NCBI GenBank assembly: GCA_032629725.1
Contig: JAFEVB010000015.1
Coordinates: 1,860,001 to 1,924,000, forward strand
Origin: Gremmenia infestans
Taxonomy: Eukaryota > Ascomycota > Leotiomycetes > Helotiales > Hamatocanthoscyphaceae
DNA: 64,000 bases
Direction of reading: 5' to 3'
Shown: positions 13,334-26,700 of the stretch, one piece after another
Position numbering within the stretch: the stretch's first letter is position 1
How the letters are laid out: every line of letters starts with the position of its first letter
The notes under the pieces: generated by a model
What the model saw: only the letters and a program-made list of their open reading frames with translations
The model's database searches: none
Told to the model about the DNA's origin: nothing
Translations under genes and position numbers: made by a program

Positions 13334-14774
13334 GGGTCTTTCAGCATTGGATTGGAAAAATGATTGGGAGAGAAATTTGATGATTTTACGTGGGCTTGAG
13401 GGAATTATATGGCTGTAGCCTATAAGGAGTAAACATGTATCTGGTAGAGCAGAAGAAAATACAAAAATTCTTACTGATATTACTCCGCATAAAGTTCTCA
13501 GACGCTTCGTCCTATGACGCCTTGAGGGTCTATTCATATCAACAGACCAAAAGAACCTAAAACGAGTTCCTCAATTGGGGACCCATTTGGCAATGGTTAA
13601 GTAATGAAGATCTCGAGTAGAGGAATAAGAAATAGCCTTGTGGATCATTCCAATAAACATCAACTATCTCTGAGTGGTAGATAAAGAGAATGACCATGAA
13701 ATTCTTTACTTCAAGATTTGACTTTTGAGCCACTAGATCCAAGTCCGGACATAAGATAACGGAAAGGGAAGAAACACAACCCACTTTGGGCAGTATACCT
13801 AAATAGACTTGGCGAAAACAACATCCTGCAAACCAACTGGAAATCAAGGAGACACCTCGTAACCGTGAAAGTTTAGTGCGCTTCACCGTCACAAACGTAA
13901 CGCAAGGTCATCCCGTGACACCAAACGCTCGTAGAGCCAGTGAATATCATCAAATAACAAAATTGCAACAGACTCGAACGCGCGAAGTAAGGCTGAGGGA
14001 GTGACGTTGTACAATCCCCAGCCGGAGAGACGTTTGCGCCCAAAAATGGGACTTGAGGTCGGTCATGTGATGGCGAGTAAGTGTTTTAGCTGTGCCGGAG
14101 ATGGGATGGTACCGATGGTGGTGATATATTTTCCGGATATCTGAGTTCGTGCAGCGGATATAGCGACTGGCTCGCTGACAGCGTGCATATCTTGTGTGGA
14201 TTTTACCTACCTCTATAGAGTGTGACTAATATCGCATTTCATGCCCGCGGAGGTAGGTGGTAGTGGCAGACCTTGAAGATGTGACCATATGTCTATAATC
14301 TCATCAAGATAGTAAGTAATGCTCCCACACCGTCTGGGGAATGAGTATAGGGGAGGTGAAGTTAGGTCGAGTGATCTGTAATGTGGGGTACAAGCTACCT
14401 ACCTGTGGTTAGTGAGAAACAAAGGAACCAGGCACAAATGTAATTATTCCCAAAGAGGAACACTATACTAAATGTAGAGAGGGAAGATTATTAATCAAGG
14501 CAGATTGACCAATCATGTTGCATCTGATGGTGCTTATTCACGGTAGCTGTGCCGAGTGTAGTAAATTCGTCCGGAGAAGCAGAAGCCGACGACGATATTC
14601 TAGCGTCAAATTCAACGTTTTGAACGCCCCGGACAATCACGACGCCCTACATAATCCCATCCTCACCGCACACTCGCACGCCTGTTTGCTGTGCTACCCA
14701 ACATATCAATAACCTCAAATCTCGAAATACTCCCTTTGCGGCTACACAGCAGGCGCAATCTCAATCCTTCCATC
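13334..14774. other. 1.4 kb spacer, 3' of the CFEM gene and promoter of HEM1
   Basis: No coding signal seen. The last 150 bases before 14775 are C/T- and CA-rich, as in fungal 5' leaders. I could not identify a specific regulatory site. Confidence 0.5.
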
Positions 14775-16693
14775 ATGGACGCCGTTCTTCGCCAGTCCAA
14801 GTCAGTGTGTCCGTTCTTGAAGAAAACCTCTCCCGCAACTCTACGCTCTCTCTCCACCTCCGCTCCGGCTCGTCAGGCTTCACCCGGCGGTGGCAGCATG
14901 TCCAATTTGCAGACCATTGCCCGTCGCTGCCCCGTCATGGGTCAAGCTCTGGCTGTTCAGACGGCAAAGTCCAGCAAGATGGGACTTGGTGGCGTTGCTG
15001 CCCTCGGAGCCATTAGAGCATTCGCGGGTAAAGCTGGTTCTGGCAAGGCAAAAATTCACACTACCCGTTCCCAGGAAGCCAGACCCCTCGAGGATACTAT
15101 ATTTGGCCGTGAATCAGGTATGTTGTTACTGTTCTGTTCTGCTGTTATGAGATGTTTTATATCTTACCCCGCTAACCTGACCATCAAAAAGTCCTATATC
15201 CCCAACATGGCAAACCAGCCAGTCAAGCCAGCCACCGCCACCACAAGAATGCTCCCAAGTTTGACTACGAAGAATTCTACAGTGCTGAACTGGACAAGAA
15301 GCACAAGGACAAGTCCTACCGATACTTCAACAACATCAACCGTCTCGCCAAGGAGTTTCCCCGCGCACATATGTCCAACAAGGCGGAACGAGTCACGGTC
15401 TGGTGCTCTAATGATTATCTTGGCATGGGCAGGAACCCGCAAGTCTTGAAGAGCATGCACGAGACGCTGGATGAATATGGTGCTGGAGCAGGCGGAACGA
15501 GAAACATCTCCGGCCATAATCAACATGCCGTGAGCCTGGAGGCCTCAATTGCAAAGCTACATGCCAAGGATGCGGCGTTGGTATTTACCTCTTGCTATGT
15601 GGCCAATGATGCTACTCTTGCGACTTTGGGAAGCAAGCTGCCGAATTGTGTCATTCTGTCAGACAGTCTGAATCATGCTTCTATGATCCAGGGCATCCGG
15701 CACTCCGGCGCCAAGAAAATGGTCTTTCAGCACAACGATTTGGCGGATCTTGAGGCAAAGTTAGCTTCGCTTCCCTCTGATGTTCCCAAAATCATCGCGT
15801 TTGAGTCTGTTTACAGCATGTGTGGTTCCGTTGGTCCAATTGAAGGCATATGCGATTTGGCTGAAAAGTATGGAGCCGTCACCTTTCTCGACGAAGTTCA
15901 TGCTGTAGGTATGTATGGACCACATGGCGCAGGAGTTGCAGAACATCTTGATTACGAGGCACATCTCAACGGCCGCCCTCGTGGCACAATCATGGACCGT
16001 ATCGACATTATCACGGGAACTTTGGGCAAAGCATACGGCTGTGTAGGTGGATACATTGCTGGTTCCGCCAAGATGGTTGATGCTGTTCGCTCCCTCGCTC
16101 CAGGCTTCATCTTCACTACATCTCTCCCACCTGCAACCATGGCTGGTGCGGAAACCGCTATCGAGTACCAAACGCGTTACCAAGGCGATCGTAGACTCCA
16201 GCAGCTTCATACCCGTGCTGTCAAAGATTCTCTCAATGAGCGTGATATCCCTGTGATCCCGAACCCTAGTCACATTGTACCAATCCTCGTTGGAAATGCA
16301 GAGCTCGCAAAACGAGCCTCCGATATGCTCCTCGATAAACACGACATCTACGTCCAAAGTATCAACTACCCCACCGTCCCCGTTGGTCAGGAACGCCTTC
16401 GTATAACCCCGACGCCCGGCCATACCCGCGAATTCAGAGAACATCTCGTATCCGCTTTGGAATCCGTTTGGAATGAACTTGGACTGAAGCGCACTAGCGA
16501 ATGGGCTGCCCAAGGAGGTTTCATCGGGGTTGGAGAGCGTGATGTGAAGGAGCCAGAACCTCTTTGGACTGACCAACAACTTGGCGTCGATCAAGTGGTG
16601 AAGGAGATGAAGGCGGCTGGTCCTGTGGGCGTCATGGAAGCGCTACTGGAACGCGAGAGAGAGGAAACGGCGAGAGCTGTTGCTTCTGCTTAA
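14775..16693 (+). CDS. HEM1: 5-aminolevulinate synthase, mitochondrial
   Basis: Condenses glycine and succinyl-CoA to 5-aminolevulinate, the committed step of haem synthesis, in the mitochondrial matrix with PLP. Exons 14775-15117 and 15192-16693 (74-nt intron, branch GCTAAC), 614 aa. The N-terminus is a basic, Ser-rich mitochondrial presequence. It contains two Cys-Pro haem-regulatory motifs, SVCPFL (C12) and RRCPVM (C52), which in this family allow haem to block import or promote turnover. The catalytic core begins near residue 140 ([21 protein letters not shown]) and shows the family landmarks [34 protein letters not shown] and TGTLGKAYG. The last contains the PLP-binding Lys (about 394). 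The C-terminus is longer than in bacterial enzymes, as usual in fungi. The start was chosen because it gives the full presequence. Confidence 0.97.
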
Positions 16694-17595
16694 GAGAACT
16701 CCGCTACGATAATCCTGTTTCTGGATTATCGAACAGGCCACTGCGTTGATAAGGCTCATCCGACCGAAACCACAATCTTTGGAGCGTATGTTGAGATGAT
16801 ATTCATACCTTTTGCATGAGCGATTTAGAATTAGATATGCGTGCGTATCTCGTTCCTAGATTCTGCAGCGAATTGAAATGGTATTATTGATGTGATGATT
16901 TGATCTCATCACCACCAACCGATCTTTTATTGCTCTCAAGTGACATCTAGTGACTTTCGCCATGCTAATATCGTGTTATTACTCTCCCTACATTCGAAGG
17001 AAAGCCCCCATGTAGACCAGGGATATTATAGATATTAACATACCGCGCGTCTTGAGCTTTCAAACAATGTCTGACCTGAACTGGGTATTACTCATGCTAC
17101 GAGTATTATATTCATTCCTAGATATACCTTCAAACGCCGAAGCTAGCTACGTACGACTATAGATAGCCCTTTCGTAAGATGGCTGTTCTAAGCAGGATTT
17201 AAGCGTTGGATAGATAACTGTCGGTAGTCTAGTAAAAGACACGACCTTTCTTCATTACTTTATATATGAGAAGATGACAGATTGATCTTTGAGGTGATTG
17301 TTAATAGGAGCTGGGGAGGTAGGACGACTAGTCGGACGCCGAGAGCTTAAAATCCCTCCGACCCAATGAGGAAATACATGATGCATTCATCATCATAATC
17401 AGAGGCTAGTTTCCATATAAAACCCCCCTCATCCTCATCCACAAACTCTCTAACGACAGATTACCTTACCCTTTCACTCTTCACCATTCATCCATATTCT
17501 GCACCCTAATCTCAGTCCTAATCCCAATCCTAGCAGCTTGAACCCAGCATACCATACCTTCCATACCTTCCCTTTACACCCACAACCATCCATCC
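16694..17595. other. 0.9 kb spacer
   Basis: Terminator side of HEM1 and promoter of the next gene. The CA/CT-rich run at about 17400-17595 looks like a 5' leader. Nothing else recognised. Confidence 0.5.
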
Positions 17596-18042
17596 ATGCT
17601 CGGCCGTCTCCTCCTCAGCCTGTCAGGCATATCCCAGATCCTCGGGCCCTTCATCGCAGATTTCAACGAGACACACGTCAAGAACCCTCGCTGGCCACCA
17701 CATGCACGTTTCCACAACGGCCAGACCATGTCCATGGGCCTGAGTCTCGGCCTGGCTACTTTATATTTCACTCATCGCCATGGATGGGCTTTCTCTTCCC
17801 CCTCTGGAGCTGTAGGCGTGGCGAGGGAGAAAGATAGTTTGATGACGGCTGCTGTTTTCGGTAGCTTGTATTGGCTGACTGGGCTGAGTGCTATTTTGTA
17901 TCCTGGTAGTTTGGCTGTTGATCCGGAGTTTGGAGAGGGGTTTCCTCAATTCTGGCTGTTTTTAGGGCTTGCGGCGGCGAGTTGGGGGGGATGGGGGTTT
18001 GAAATCATCAGGTTGAATAGGCGTTTGAAGAAGAGAATTTAG
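17596..18042 (+). CDS. Small polytopic membrane protein, DUF6640-type
   Basis: Single exon, 148 aa. Four hydrophobic stretches are visible: about residues 3-20, 46-60, 82-102 and 117-137. After the first span comes the motif HVKNPRWPPHARFHNGQT, a pattern I associate with the fungal DUF6640 family, whose function is unknown. The C-terminus is basic (RLNRRLKKRI), consistent with a cytosolic tail. The start at 17596 is the first ATG after a CT-rich leader and gives a signal-anchor-like N-terminus. The gene converges on the Ytp1-like gene, with only 143 bp between stop codons. Confidence 0.75.
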   Translation: MLGRLLLSLSGISQILGPFIADFNETHVKNPRWPPHARFHNGQTMSMGLSLGLATLYFTHRHGWAFSSPSGAVGVAREKDSLMTAAVFGSLYWLTGLSAILYPGSLAVDPEFGEGFPQFWLFLGLAAASWGGWGFEIIRLNRRLKKRI

Positions 18043-18185
18043 ATACAGGTGGTGGAATATGACCTAGATATTTTGACAGTAGATTATGAAGCATTTTCAA
18101 GCTATCCCAAAACGCCCAGCAATGCAATGCAACCAACCCAGGACAAAAAGAAATCGAGGAAAGAAGGATGCTATGCTACACACTT

Positions 18186-19761
18186 TCAATCAACCCGCGC
18201 TTCGTTGTTCTTCCCTAATGTACTCGGACTCTCAGGCTCATCCTCACTCATCAGTCCATCCAACTCAAATTCCTCAGCGTCTCTAATTTGCCTCGAATCT
18301 GTCGCTCTTGAGTGGCCGTTCATGCGTGGAGCTCGGACTGGCTCCCCGTTATCCTTTGGTGGGACAGGTGGTTTTGAGTTTACCGCGTAGATGTGAAGAA
18401 GCATGTTGGTGAAAAGGAAGATGAGGAAGGCGAAACTATAGAGGACGAGGACGTAGGAGACGTGGGTGATTCCAGCGTCAGATACCAGCTTCATTTGTTC
18501 CTCTGTTGCTCCCATGAACAAGAATCCTGACGCACAGAGTAACTGCTACCGTTAGTAAGTTTTCAGAAAGTGGCTGGAAATGCTTACGAAGGGTGGGATG
18601 TATTGAAAGCTGTTAGCATCTCCGTCATCCGATAGCGTGTCTGCATCCCTTAAGACGAAAGCAACTTCAATGATCCTCGACAGACCAGCAGCCATCAACG
18701 TATATCCGAAAACGGTGTGGACCATGGTGCTGAGTGGGAGATGCTGAGGATGAGCAGACATGGCCCAACCAGTGATGAGAATAACGAAGCCAGGAATGAA
18801 GTTCCTCTTGGGTGATCCGTCCCGCTTTCTGCTAAGCCAAACACCTGCCAAACCCGCGCACCACCAAATGACGCCCATAGTGGTATGCTGAATATCATTG
18901 GCAACCCACGCACCACCCCATCTGTGCTCGGTGAAGGTATTGACGCAACCCCAGGCCCCAATAACCGCCGAGTCGAAGAATTCTTGTGATCGTCCAGTCC
19001 TCCTCAACCAAACTTGACCAACCAGCATAACGAGAGTAAGAAGGATTCCATATCCAATGAATGCACTGCCCATGATGAAGTGGGCAAGGCATTGCCCTAG
19101 ATGGTCATCACGGCAATACCCAAGAGCAGTAATACCTCCAAACAACATTTGTACCCAAGCTGCCACAGGCATAGCCTTTCCTACGATTCCGTGTCCATGA
19201 ACGGCGACCTTTCTAATCTTGCCGTGGAAACCCTTGGTAATGTGGAACCTCAAATATATCCCGAAAACAATTTGTACAGCGAGCATCAACATGAGCCAGT
19301 TGGAGAAAGCGGCGTGAACGTTTTTCGAAAAGGCTCGACCCTTGTGCAAGTGTCCTAAGAAAAATGCCACAATCGCAATCGCCGTGCCGACTACCTGTAC
19401 TGGGATGTGCCATCGATTTCGTACAATCTGCGGTTGCACGGATTAGCAAGATTAGAGGGAGATATACAGGTTGGGAGAACTTACACCAAGGACCATTCCA
19501 GTTGGGAAGATGATGCCAAAGGACAACATCATCAAGAGGATATGTGTCCATAATATCGAGTCCTAGACCAATATCAGCATCTGTGATCTATTCCGTTTCA
19601 TCTGATCTCGACCAACATACAATGGGATCTACGCTCATGGCGTCGCCTTCTTGTATCTTCTCCATGTTGTGATCGCCGTGTGCTTCTGCGCCTCTTGCAG
19701 AGAATAGAATTCCTATTGTCAAAGCCAGAACTGGCGTGACACGGCACTTGAGGCTCTCCAT
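18186..19761 (-). CDS. Ytp1/DUF2427 family integral membrane protein
   Basis: Four exons on the minus strand (19761-19621, 19562-19485, 19427-18588, 18542-18186), all joining in phase 0, 471 aa. A signal peptide (residues 1-26, ending near SARGAEAHG) and a His-rich HGDHN segment precede the DUF2427 region. That region has several transmembrane helices (DSILWTHILLMMLSFGIIFP; WLMLMLAVQIVFGIYLRF; HIPVQVVGTAIAIVAFFLG). The second half has the Ytp1-type set of helices with conserved histidines (TEHRWGGAWVANDIQHTTMG; MSAHPQHLPLSTMVHTVFGY). The topology and paired membrane histidines resemble cytochrome b561-like proteins, so haem binding is possible but unproven. The C-terminus is a soluble acidic tail. 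Family function is not established. It is divergent from the Zn2Cys6 gene, with an 824-bp shared upstream region. Confidence 0.88.
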
Positions 19762-20585
19762 AATGCAGCAAAGGTAGGTGAAAGTGGACTGATTGCCAGT
19801 CTGGGCGTGGGTGACGTTTCAAGATGGACGGGATTGTCGGGATGGATCGACACAAAGGAGAAAGGGGTGGAGGTGTCAAGAACAGTAAAGTACTCGAAGC
19901 TGAATCGAAGATGAAGATGTAAGCCAGCCGATGCTGCGATGTGATGTGATGCGATGCAGCTTCCTCTCTCGTTCTCTTGGCCACGATACTCCGAATAGGA
20001 GGAGTTGAATTGATAATGGAGCGGAGTAAGTCGTATGGAAATTGCGCTTTCAATCCGCCGCGTTTCCGCCCCACCCGCCCAGGCCGGAAGATCATCGTTA
20101 ACTTAAAGCCACACCCACGTGATCTGTCCCACCAGCCACAAGTGTCGTACATCTCTTTCCTCTATGTCATGCATCATTCTCAGCCTCATTTTTGCTTAAG
20201 GAGTGGTAGTAGGAAGTTCTTCCATCTTATAAATGTGCGCGTCATTAGTCAGTCAGACGGACATTCATCCCTCCATTGCATTTCTATTTTCACCTGATCT
20301 AGCCCCAGGAGAGGCTTAGTTTCGGAAATCTCTATCATCCGAAAAGAGGCACGTCGCTAATCTCTAACTTCCGTCTCTCCAATTCACAACTATTAAGCTA
20401 GGAAGATGTCCTTTGAGTCAAAAGTCTGAACATTATAATCCTCCGTTGTGTCCGATTTGGATTCTTCCGTGACCATTCTAGTGTCTCTGGACCCCTTTTC
20501 ATCATCAGCTGCAACATACAGACCTCGCTTCGCAGCCCCTTTCTTTTGATTGGAGAACAATATACGAGTACCGGTAGATACTATC
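19762..20585. promoter_or_regulatory. Shared upstream region of two divergent genes
   Basis: 0.8 kb between the ATG of the Ytp1-like gene and the ATG of the Zn2Cys6 gene. It contains CACGTG at 20116-20121, a possible E-box. Promoter activity is inferred from gene orientation only. Confidence 0.4.
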
Positions 20586-22863
20586 ATGTCAACTACCGGT
20601 GACAATCGTTCTAAATCCCCGAGTGGGAATGATACTCAAAACAGAAAGAAGCACCCTTGTGTGCTCTGTCAGCAACGCAAAGTCAAGTGTGACAGAAACG
20701 AGCCCTGTCAGAATTGCACGAAAGCTAGGATTGAATGCATTCCAGCTTCTGCTCTCCCCCCAAGAAGACGGAAAAAAAGATTTCCCGAAGCTGAATTGCT
20801 TGCTCGGCTAAGAAAGTACGAGGAACATCTTAAAGCATACGGAGCCGATATCGATGCCATCAACCAGGAAGATGGGCCTTTGCCATCCAAAGTGCCTCCC
20901 GAGATTAAGCACCGTCACGATTCTCACTGTTCTCGGCCCGGAGTCGAGATTGTGAAGCCACTTTCAGTTAGAAGGTCACTGAGACATGTCGAGAAGTGAG
21001 CATCCGTTTCATCATCCGCACCCATCCGCTAACAGTTCCTAGTAACCTATGGAATGGAATGAATAAGGAGGTGAGACTTCTATAGATTGACTTGATTGGA
21101 GATTAACAACTTCAAGTTTCGAGATGCAGAGGAACTCCTTCAAGGCTCTTCAGATGATGACGAGATATTTGATTCTCCCATCACCAAAGCCTACGATGCT
21201 ATCGGCTCAGACGCAAGTGATCTTTTGTTTCCTTCCGAAACTACGGGAAGCTCGACCGATCTTCATCCATCACCCATGCACATCTTTAGGCTCTGGCAAA
21301 ACTTCATTGACAATGTCAACCCTCTGCTGAAAATATTGCATGCTCCCACTGTACAACAGCAGATTCTTGATGCCACCGCGGATTTGAGCAAAGTATCAAA
21401 GGGTACGGAAGTACTCATGTTTGGAATCTACGCTACTGCAATAATGTCTATGACTGATGCAGACGTGGAGTCGATGTTTGGCGAGGATAAGCAAAAGCTT
21501 CTAGCCCAGTACCAATCGGGTTGCCGACAAGCCCTTCTCCGAGCAGGATTTCTTCGGTCATCAGATATGACCATCTTGCAAGGATTTCTGCTCTACTTGG
21601 TAACAGCACCCTCTCTTACTTTGTCATTCAATCTGACTGTGACAGCTTTCTGGTCTCAACTTCTCAATCGATCCACGGGCGCTGTTCTGTCTGACAGGAA
21701 TATCTATCCGTATTGCCCAGAGAATGGGCCTCAATGTCGACGGCACTGCGTATGGGCTGCTACCATTTGAAATTGAAATGAGACGAAGATTATGGTGGCA
21801 GCTTATTCTTCTTGATACACGTGCTGGAGAACTTTCTGGATACGGGCCGTCATTGCACATGCACATGTGGACGACGAAATTACCATCAAACGTCAACGAC
21901 AGCTCTTTATTCCCGGATATGAGAGAACCCCCACCCGAACATCCAGGTGCTACAGAGATGCTATTTGCCCTTCAGAGGTGCGAAGTTGCCCAGTTCATCC
22001 ATCAAACCCGGCGCTTATGCGGACCATTTGAAATGGACGATGCTGCAATCGATGCCTTCGAAGCTTTGCTTCAGGAAAAGTACTTGAAATATTGCGATTC
22101 TCAGGTACCTATGCATTACATTTCATCGGCAATGGCCAAAGGTGCAATTTATAAACTTCGTATGGGCAAGCACCATCCAAGTTTAATGTCTAGCAAGTCA
22201 AAGGAGATGTCAGAACAAGAGTTGGACAAGTTATTCCGCTCAAGTTTGGCAATGTTAGAAAACTACCACAACTTGATGGGTGCCAAAAGCCTCAGCCGAT
22301 TCTTTTGGCATATATACGCCAACTTCCCCTTTCCTGCGCACGTTTACCTCATCTGTGCCTTGCGTTACCGCACCACTGGAGAACTGGCAGATCGAGCATG
22401 GAAGCAACTGGAAGCAAGTTTTGATCGCCGGTCCAAAAGCGAGATGGCGAAGAGACGGGGGCATCAAGCAAGTACTCTCCATTTGGCCATGGCAAATTTG
22501 ACCGTCAAATCTTGGGAGGCACGAGAGTCTGCACTTCGAGAGCTTCAACCTGAAACACCGACGCCTAGGTTTATTCAGCAATTTAGAGAAAAACTTGCTT
22601 CGAGGAAGTCTTCAAACTGCACACCACAGTCAGATGCCTCCCCGCCTGAAATAGGACATCAGGTTGGGAACCAGTTCGAGGATGGGTACCAGTGGCTTAA
22701 TCAACAGCCGCCATTCGAAACGCAGAGTTTTGACCAGTCAAACATACTAATGCCTGATTCTTCGACCATGGACTGGTCGTTTTGGAACGGGATCGGACAG
22801 GTTCCGATACCCGATTTTGACATGGCGTTGCCCAACCAAGCCCAGGGATTTTATCAAAGTTGA
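20586..22863 (+). CDS. Zn2Cys6 fungal-specific transcription factor
   Basis: Four exons (20586-20995, 21043-21070, 21117-21599, 21646-22863), 712 aa. The second exon is only 28 nt. Its acceptor at 21042 was chosen because it restores the common sequence VEKNNLWNGMNKEFRDAEELL, whereas the nearer AG at 21035 runs into a stop. The zinc cluster is perfect: C25-x2-C-x6-C-x5-C-x2-C-x6-C, inside HPCVLCQQRKVKCDRN, with the usual basic linker. The Fungal_trans middle homology region spans roughly residues 190-450, including GISIRIAQRMGLNVDGT and MRRRLWWQLILLD. It is a nuclear DNA-binding regulator of the Gal4 type; its targets are unknown. Neighbouring genes do not form an obvious pathway. Confidence 0.93.
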
Positions 22864-23787
22864 AACTTCATCTGGGGTCTGGTAGTACTGCTCACTTCAA
22901 CGGTGTTTGGGGGAACAAGGTTTTCGTGTTGCATTTAGCTCGCCCGAGGTGTGGAATAGGCATGGAGTCGCTATATTGCATTTCAATTTACCAAATTGTA
23001 AGCTCCTAGTATTTGGAGGCGTCTCCTGGCGTGTTGGTCTGTGAGTTTAGTCCAATTTCAGGATCTGTTGTATCAACAGGCAAGTCTTATAAGTTCGGCT
23101 CGGGGCCGGGATTAAAAAACAGCACACATATCGTGCAGTTCATTTGCATGTAGTCTATGTATCAATGTATCATCAAGCATGAGCAAGTCAACAATAATGC
23201 TCGTTGATTTGCTTCTCTACTCACAATACTATTCCAAATCTCGATTGTTTCAATCGGCGTGACTGTCACTTTACTTGAGCTGCAATTCTTTTTGAACCAT
23301 AACAGTGGTGCACAAATTCAAGGCCCTCTTTCACTCCTATATTGTTCTACGGCTGTCTCCTTAAAAAGGCCTGGGCTCCTTATGTTGGATGGAGGAAGCG
23401 GCCTCACTATCATTTGACTTTTTCTTTTTATGGAGATTTAAGTGTACAGTAGATCGGGAAAATTGAATGAGCTCTCAAAAGCGGTTGGCTCGGACAACTA
23501 GCGCGAGGCATCGAGGCCTTCCCTCAATCGCTTGTTCACTTCACTGCTTTCTTCTTCGGGCCGCATTGATGTGCGACCTCGCCATTTTAAATAATCACTG
23601 GTGATTACACTCACAGTGACCATATACTCATTTATTGTGAGATAATCATCACGAATAGCGTGGGCGATAGGCTCTCCATAGGTTATCTTCGTCGGATAAG
23701 GCGCAGACGGCTGATTTCGATCAGAGAGAGGTAAATTTACCTCTCGATCTGTTGTCGGCTTGGAGGAAGCTAACATACTTCTCTGCA
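22864..23787. other. 0.9 kb spacer, possible remnants
   Basis: 3' side of the Zn2Cys6 gene. A 115-aa open frame on the minus strand (23498-23845) has protein-like composition but no recognised motif or good start context. Further exons of the decayed helicase gene may begin here, since a donor-like GTAAAT is present at about 23730 and an acceptor at 23787. Confidence 0.35.
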
Positions 23788-26700
23788 GATTAGTGCTACA
23801 CCAAAACATCCTGAATCGAGTATTCAACAGGCACTGGCAAAGCAAACAGACCAGGTACTCTTCCCATTGCTCGATCTAAGCAAGCCTTCCACTGACATGG
23901 TATTAGAACTCCTGTGAGGCCGATGCACAGACAGTAGACGCTCCCATAGCAAATCCTTGGGGCGAAGATACCGACAAGGGATGGGGCGACTCAGAGAATC
24001 CTTCGATTCCTACAACTGCTACTGATAGCTGGAGAAACGTTCCCTCTGCCGCCGAAGGTGACGGGAACGCATCAAAATCAGAGTATGACACTGCAGACAA
24101 GTGGGATGCTGATACCACAGCTCCTGTAAGTTTTCCAAGCCGTATCCAATACCATTTTCTTCTGATTCACCTTTGCTAACAACACTGAACAAAAGGAATT
24201 CTTCAAAGTCAAAGACGGCTGGACTGAAATCTCAACAGCGCTTGTCAAAGGCATGGAGCCAGGCGAGTTGAAATTTCCCGACAGCGGTCTTGAGTACAAA
24301 CCCCTCAATCACAGTGGCTTCAAAACATCCGACTCGGGGTCCTTATTCTATACCTTGGAAGATGGCGCGAAAGGCTGCATCGGCACCGGCAGCTTCGGAG
24401 TCTCAGGCAGTGAGACACTTCAGAGAGGCAATGTAGCGGTGGTCTATACCCAACACACACCGCTTGAGGGCTATTCATATGCTGGTGTGGCCATTCGTAT
24501 TAATCGTGCCCCTACAGAGCAAACTGGGGCCATATACGGTTTGAAGCCGCATCATACGTACCAGATGCGGTCACATGCTGAAGTTGGAGTGATTGATTAC
24601 AGAACATTCCGATCTTCCGACGACTTTGAAGAGAAGACTGACTGGTCCAATCGTAACGCCAACTTTGCACAGGCATTGACAAAGCCGATCGCTAACCGAG
24701 CAGACTCGGACAGATTCATAGCTAACCGCTTCAAAGTGGATGGATTACGGCCATTCTGTCCTGGTCATCGTTGGCCGTTTGTTCCTAAGGATACCAAAGA
24801 TCTTCAGGCAATAGAAGATGTACATGCCTGCATGGATAAGGCAGTCGAATGGACTGTAGTCATCCCTTCGCGAGGCAATACCGGAATAAAGATATTGGGT
24901 CTTGTTGAAGGCTTTGCCACTTCAAAGTACTCTTCAGTTCACCTGCAGAACGACAGAGGCACCCTGAAGTAAGCCACCTAGTATTTTCTCTGTGTCTTGA
25001 TTGACTAACCGATTGGCACAGTACTACATACAACGTTGAGCGTGCTACTGAGATGTGCGAGTTGATCAAGGAGAAAATTCAGGATTTGAATCTCAACAGG
25101 CTGTCTACCAACCATCTGTATTCTCACTTCGAGGACTACCAAGCCGCTCATGGGCTTGGGACGATGATGGATGTGCTCGTCACTTTGAATATTTGCCACA
25201 GGCTGCGCTCCACGAAGAGGCCCCTCACATTCATGCAGGATCCTCATCATAAGGGCACTTCTTAGTGTCCGTTCAAATATCTGAGATCTGCTTTGAATCA
25301 TATACGAAGCCAAAGCCTGAGAACAAGACACTGCCCGTCGAAGCCGATGGGCCGTCATCCGGTGATGCTGGAGGCTGGAAAGCCCATGCTGTCGTTGAAG
25401 ATAGCATTGTCCACGGTGGTACTCACTTGTTGTCGTGCAAGCCTCCGAAAGGCGCAAAGGCCGATATGGTGACCTGGTCCGCTACCTACGACGCAGGAAA
25501 ATCGCCCATAACCGTCGCATATCTGCGTTTAGCGGATTCGACAAGGACAGCCAAGCTTCGCCCGAGCAATCTCAACCGACTGCTATAAAATCGTCCAAGC
25601 CCTACAAAGTCAAAGCGCATTGGTGGCGGGGATGATCTGAAAACCCAAGAACTTTCCAAGAGCAGCGGTGACACCAAGGCTAAGGTATCAGATGGCGGGG
25701 TTGAGCCTCTTCCAGATATCTGCGAGCCATATCGGGCGCTCCTTCAAAATGCCTTTCTCGCAGAAGATCCGCCTCTCCTCAGCTTCGTGGGAGGCTTATC
25801 TGAACACGATCGGGATCTTGTCCTTGCTGATCTCACGCCATTGCAACGTGAAAGCTTCTTGAAGTTTGCGCATGCGGTCCCCTTTCTTTGGCTTGTTAAC
25901 GATACAAGGTAGTGCCGGATCTGGAAAAACGAGTGCACTTGTGGCGGTGATACTCCTGCGTCTCATAGTTGGGGGGCAAGTTGGTGGCTACGCTTCTTCA
26001 AATGTCACGTCAACAACTTTTATCAGCGTATGCGTCAGGCAGTTAACGACTTCATTGCCAAGCACAGTCAAAATGGAGAATTTGATTCTGGAAATTTCAC
26101 GATGTTCCGTCTGTGGCTGGCCTGAGAATACGGAGATAGAGCAACTCCAGAAGTGTGATGCCAAGACCGTTGAGAAATTCCGTACGCCCTCAGCCTATGG
26201 AGTGATGGATGAAGCCGCCATCGATGTCAAGGGAAAAGGAGCAAAAGATCCCAAGCGAGTGAAAAATTCCCGGTCCCGGGCTCTCTACAACTTCGTTGAC
26301 TGCGGAGCCAATCAGGTTTGCGAGATGGTCGGCTTGACACCATCAGAAGATCCTGAACTCCAAAGCCTTCGGGCAGATTTTGGCGAACTCGAGGAGGTTC
26401 TCAAGAAGCCCCTCAAAGAGTGAAGCAAAGTTGACTGGGGCGTTATTCAAACAGAGGGCGCACGAGCACTCAAAGCCATCGTCAAGATCAAGAAGATGGT
26501 GTTTATGACCACAACTGTCGGGGCTGATACGATCGGAAGAATCTTCAGGGACATGCAGGACACAGCAGCCATGGACGAGGCTGCTTCCGCGACCGATCTG
26601 GAAATCGTCATGGTATGGCTCTTAGGAAAAGGCCAGAAGTGTATGCTTGATGGCGACACCAGGCAGTTGCCACCACCAATCTTCTCCGATAAAGTGAAGA

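Noticed and set aside
12859..13347. Long Ala/Glu-rich frame opposite the CFEM gene
   Set aside because: Mirror of the repetitive Ser/Ala/Thr codons on the coding strand.
15761..16594. 277-aa frame opposite the 5-aminolevulinate synthase gene
   Set aside because: Shadow of a highly conserved coding exon; no motif of its own.
23498..23845. Minus-strand 115-aa frame upstream of the decayed helicase
   Set aside because: Plausible composition but no motif, no clear start and no splice partners; may be chance or a remnant.
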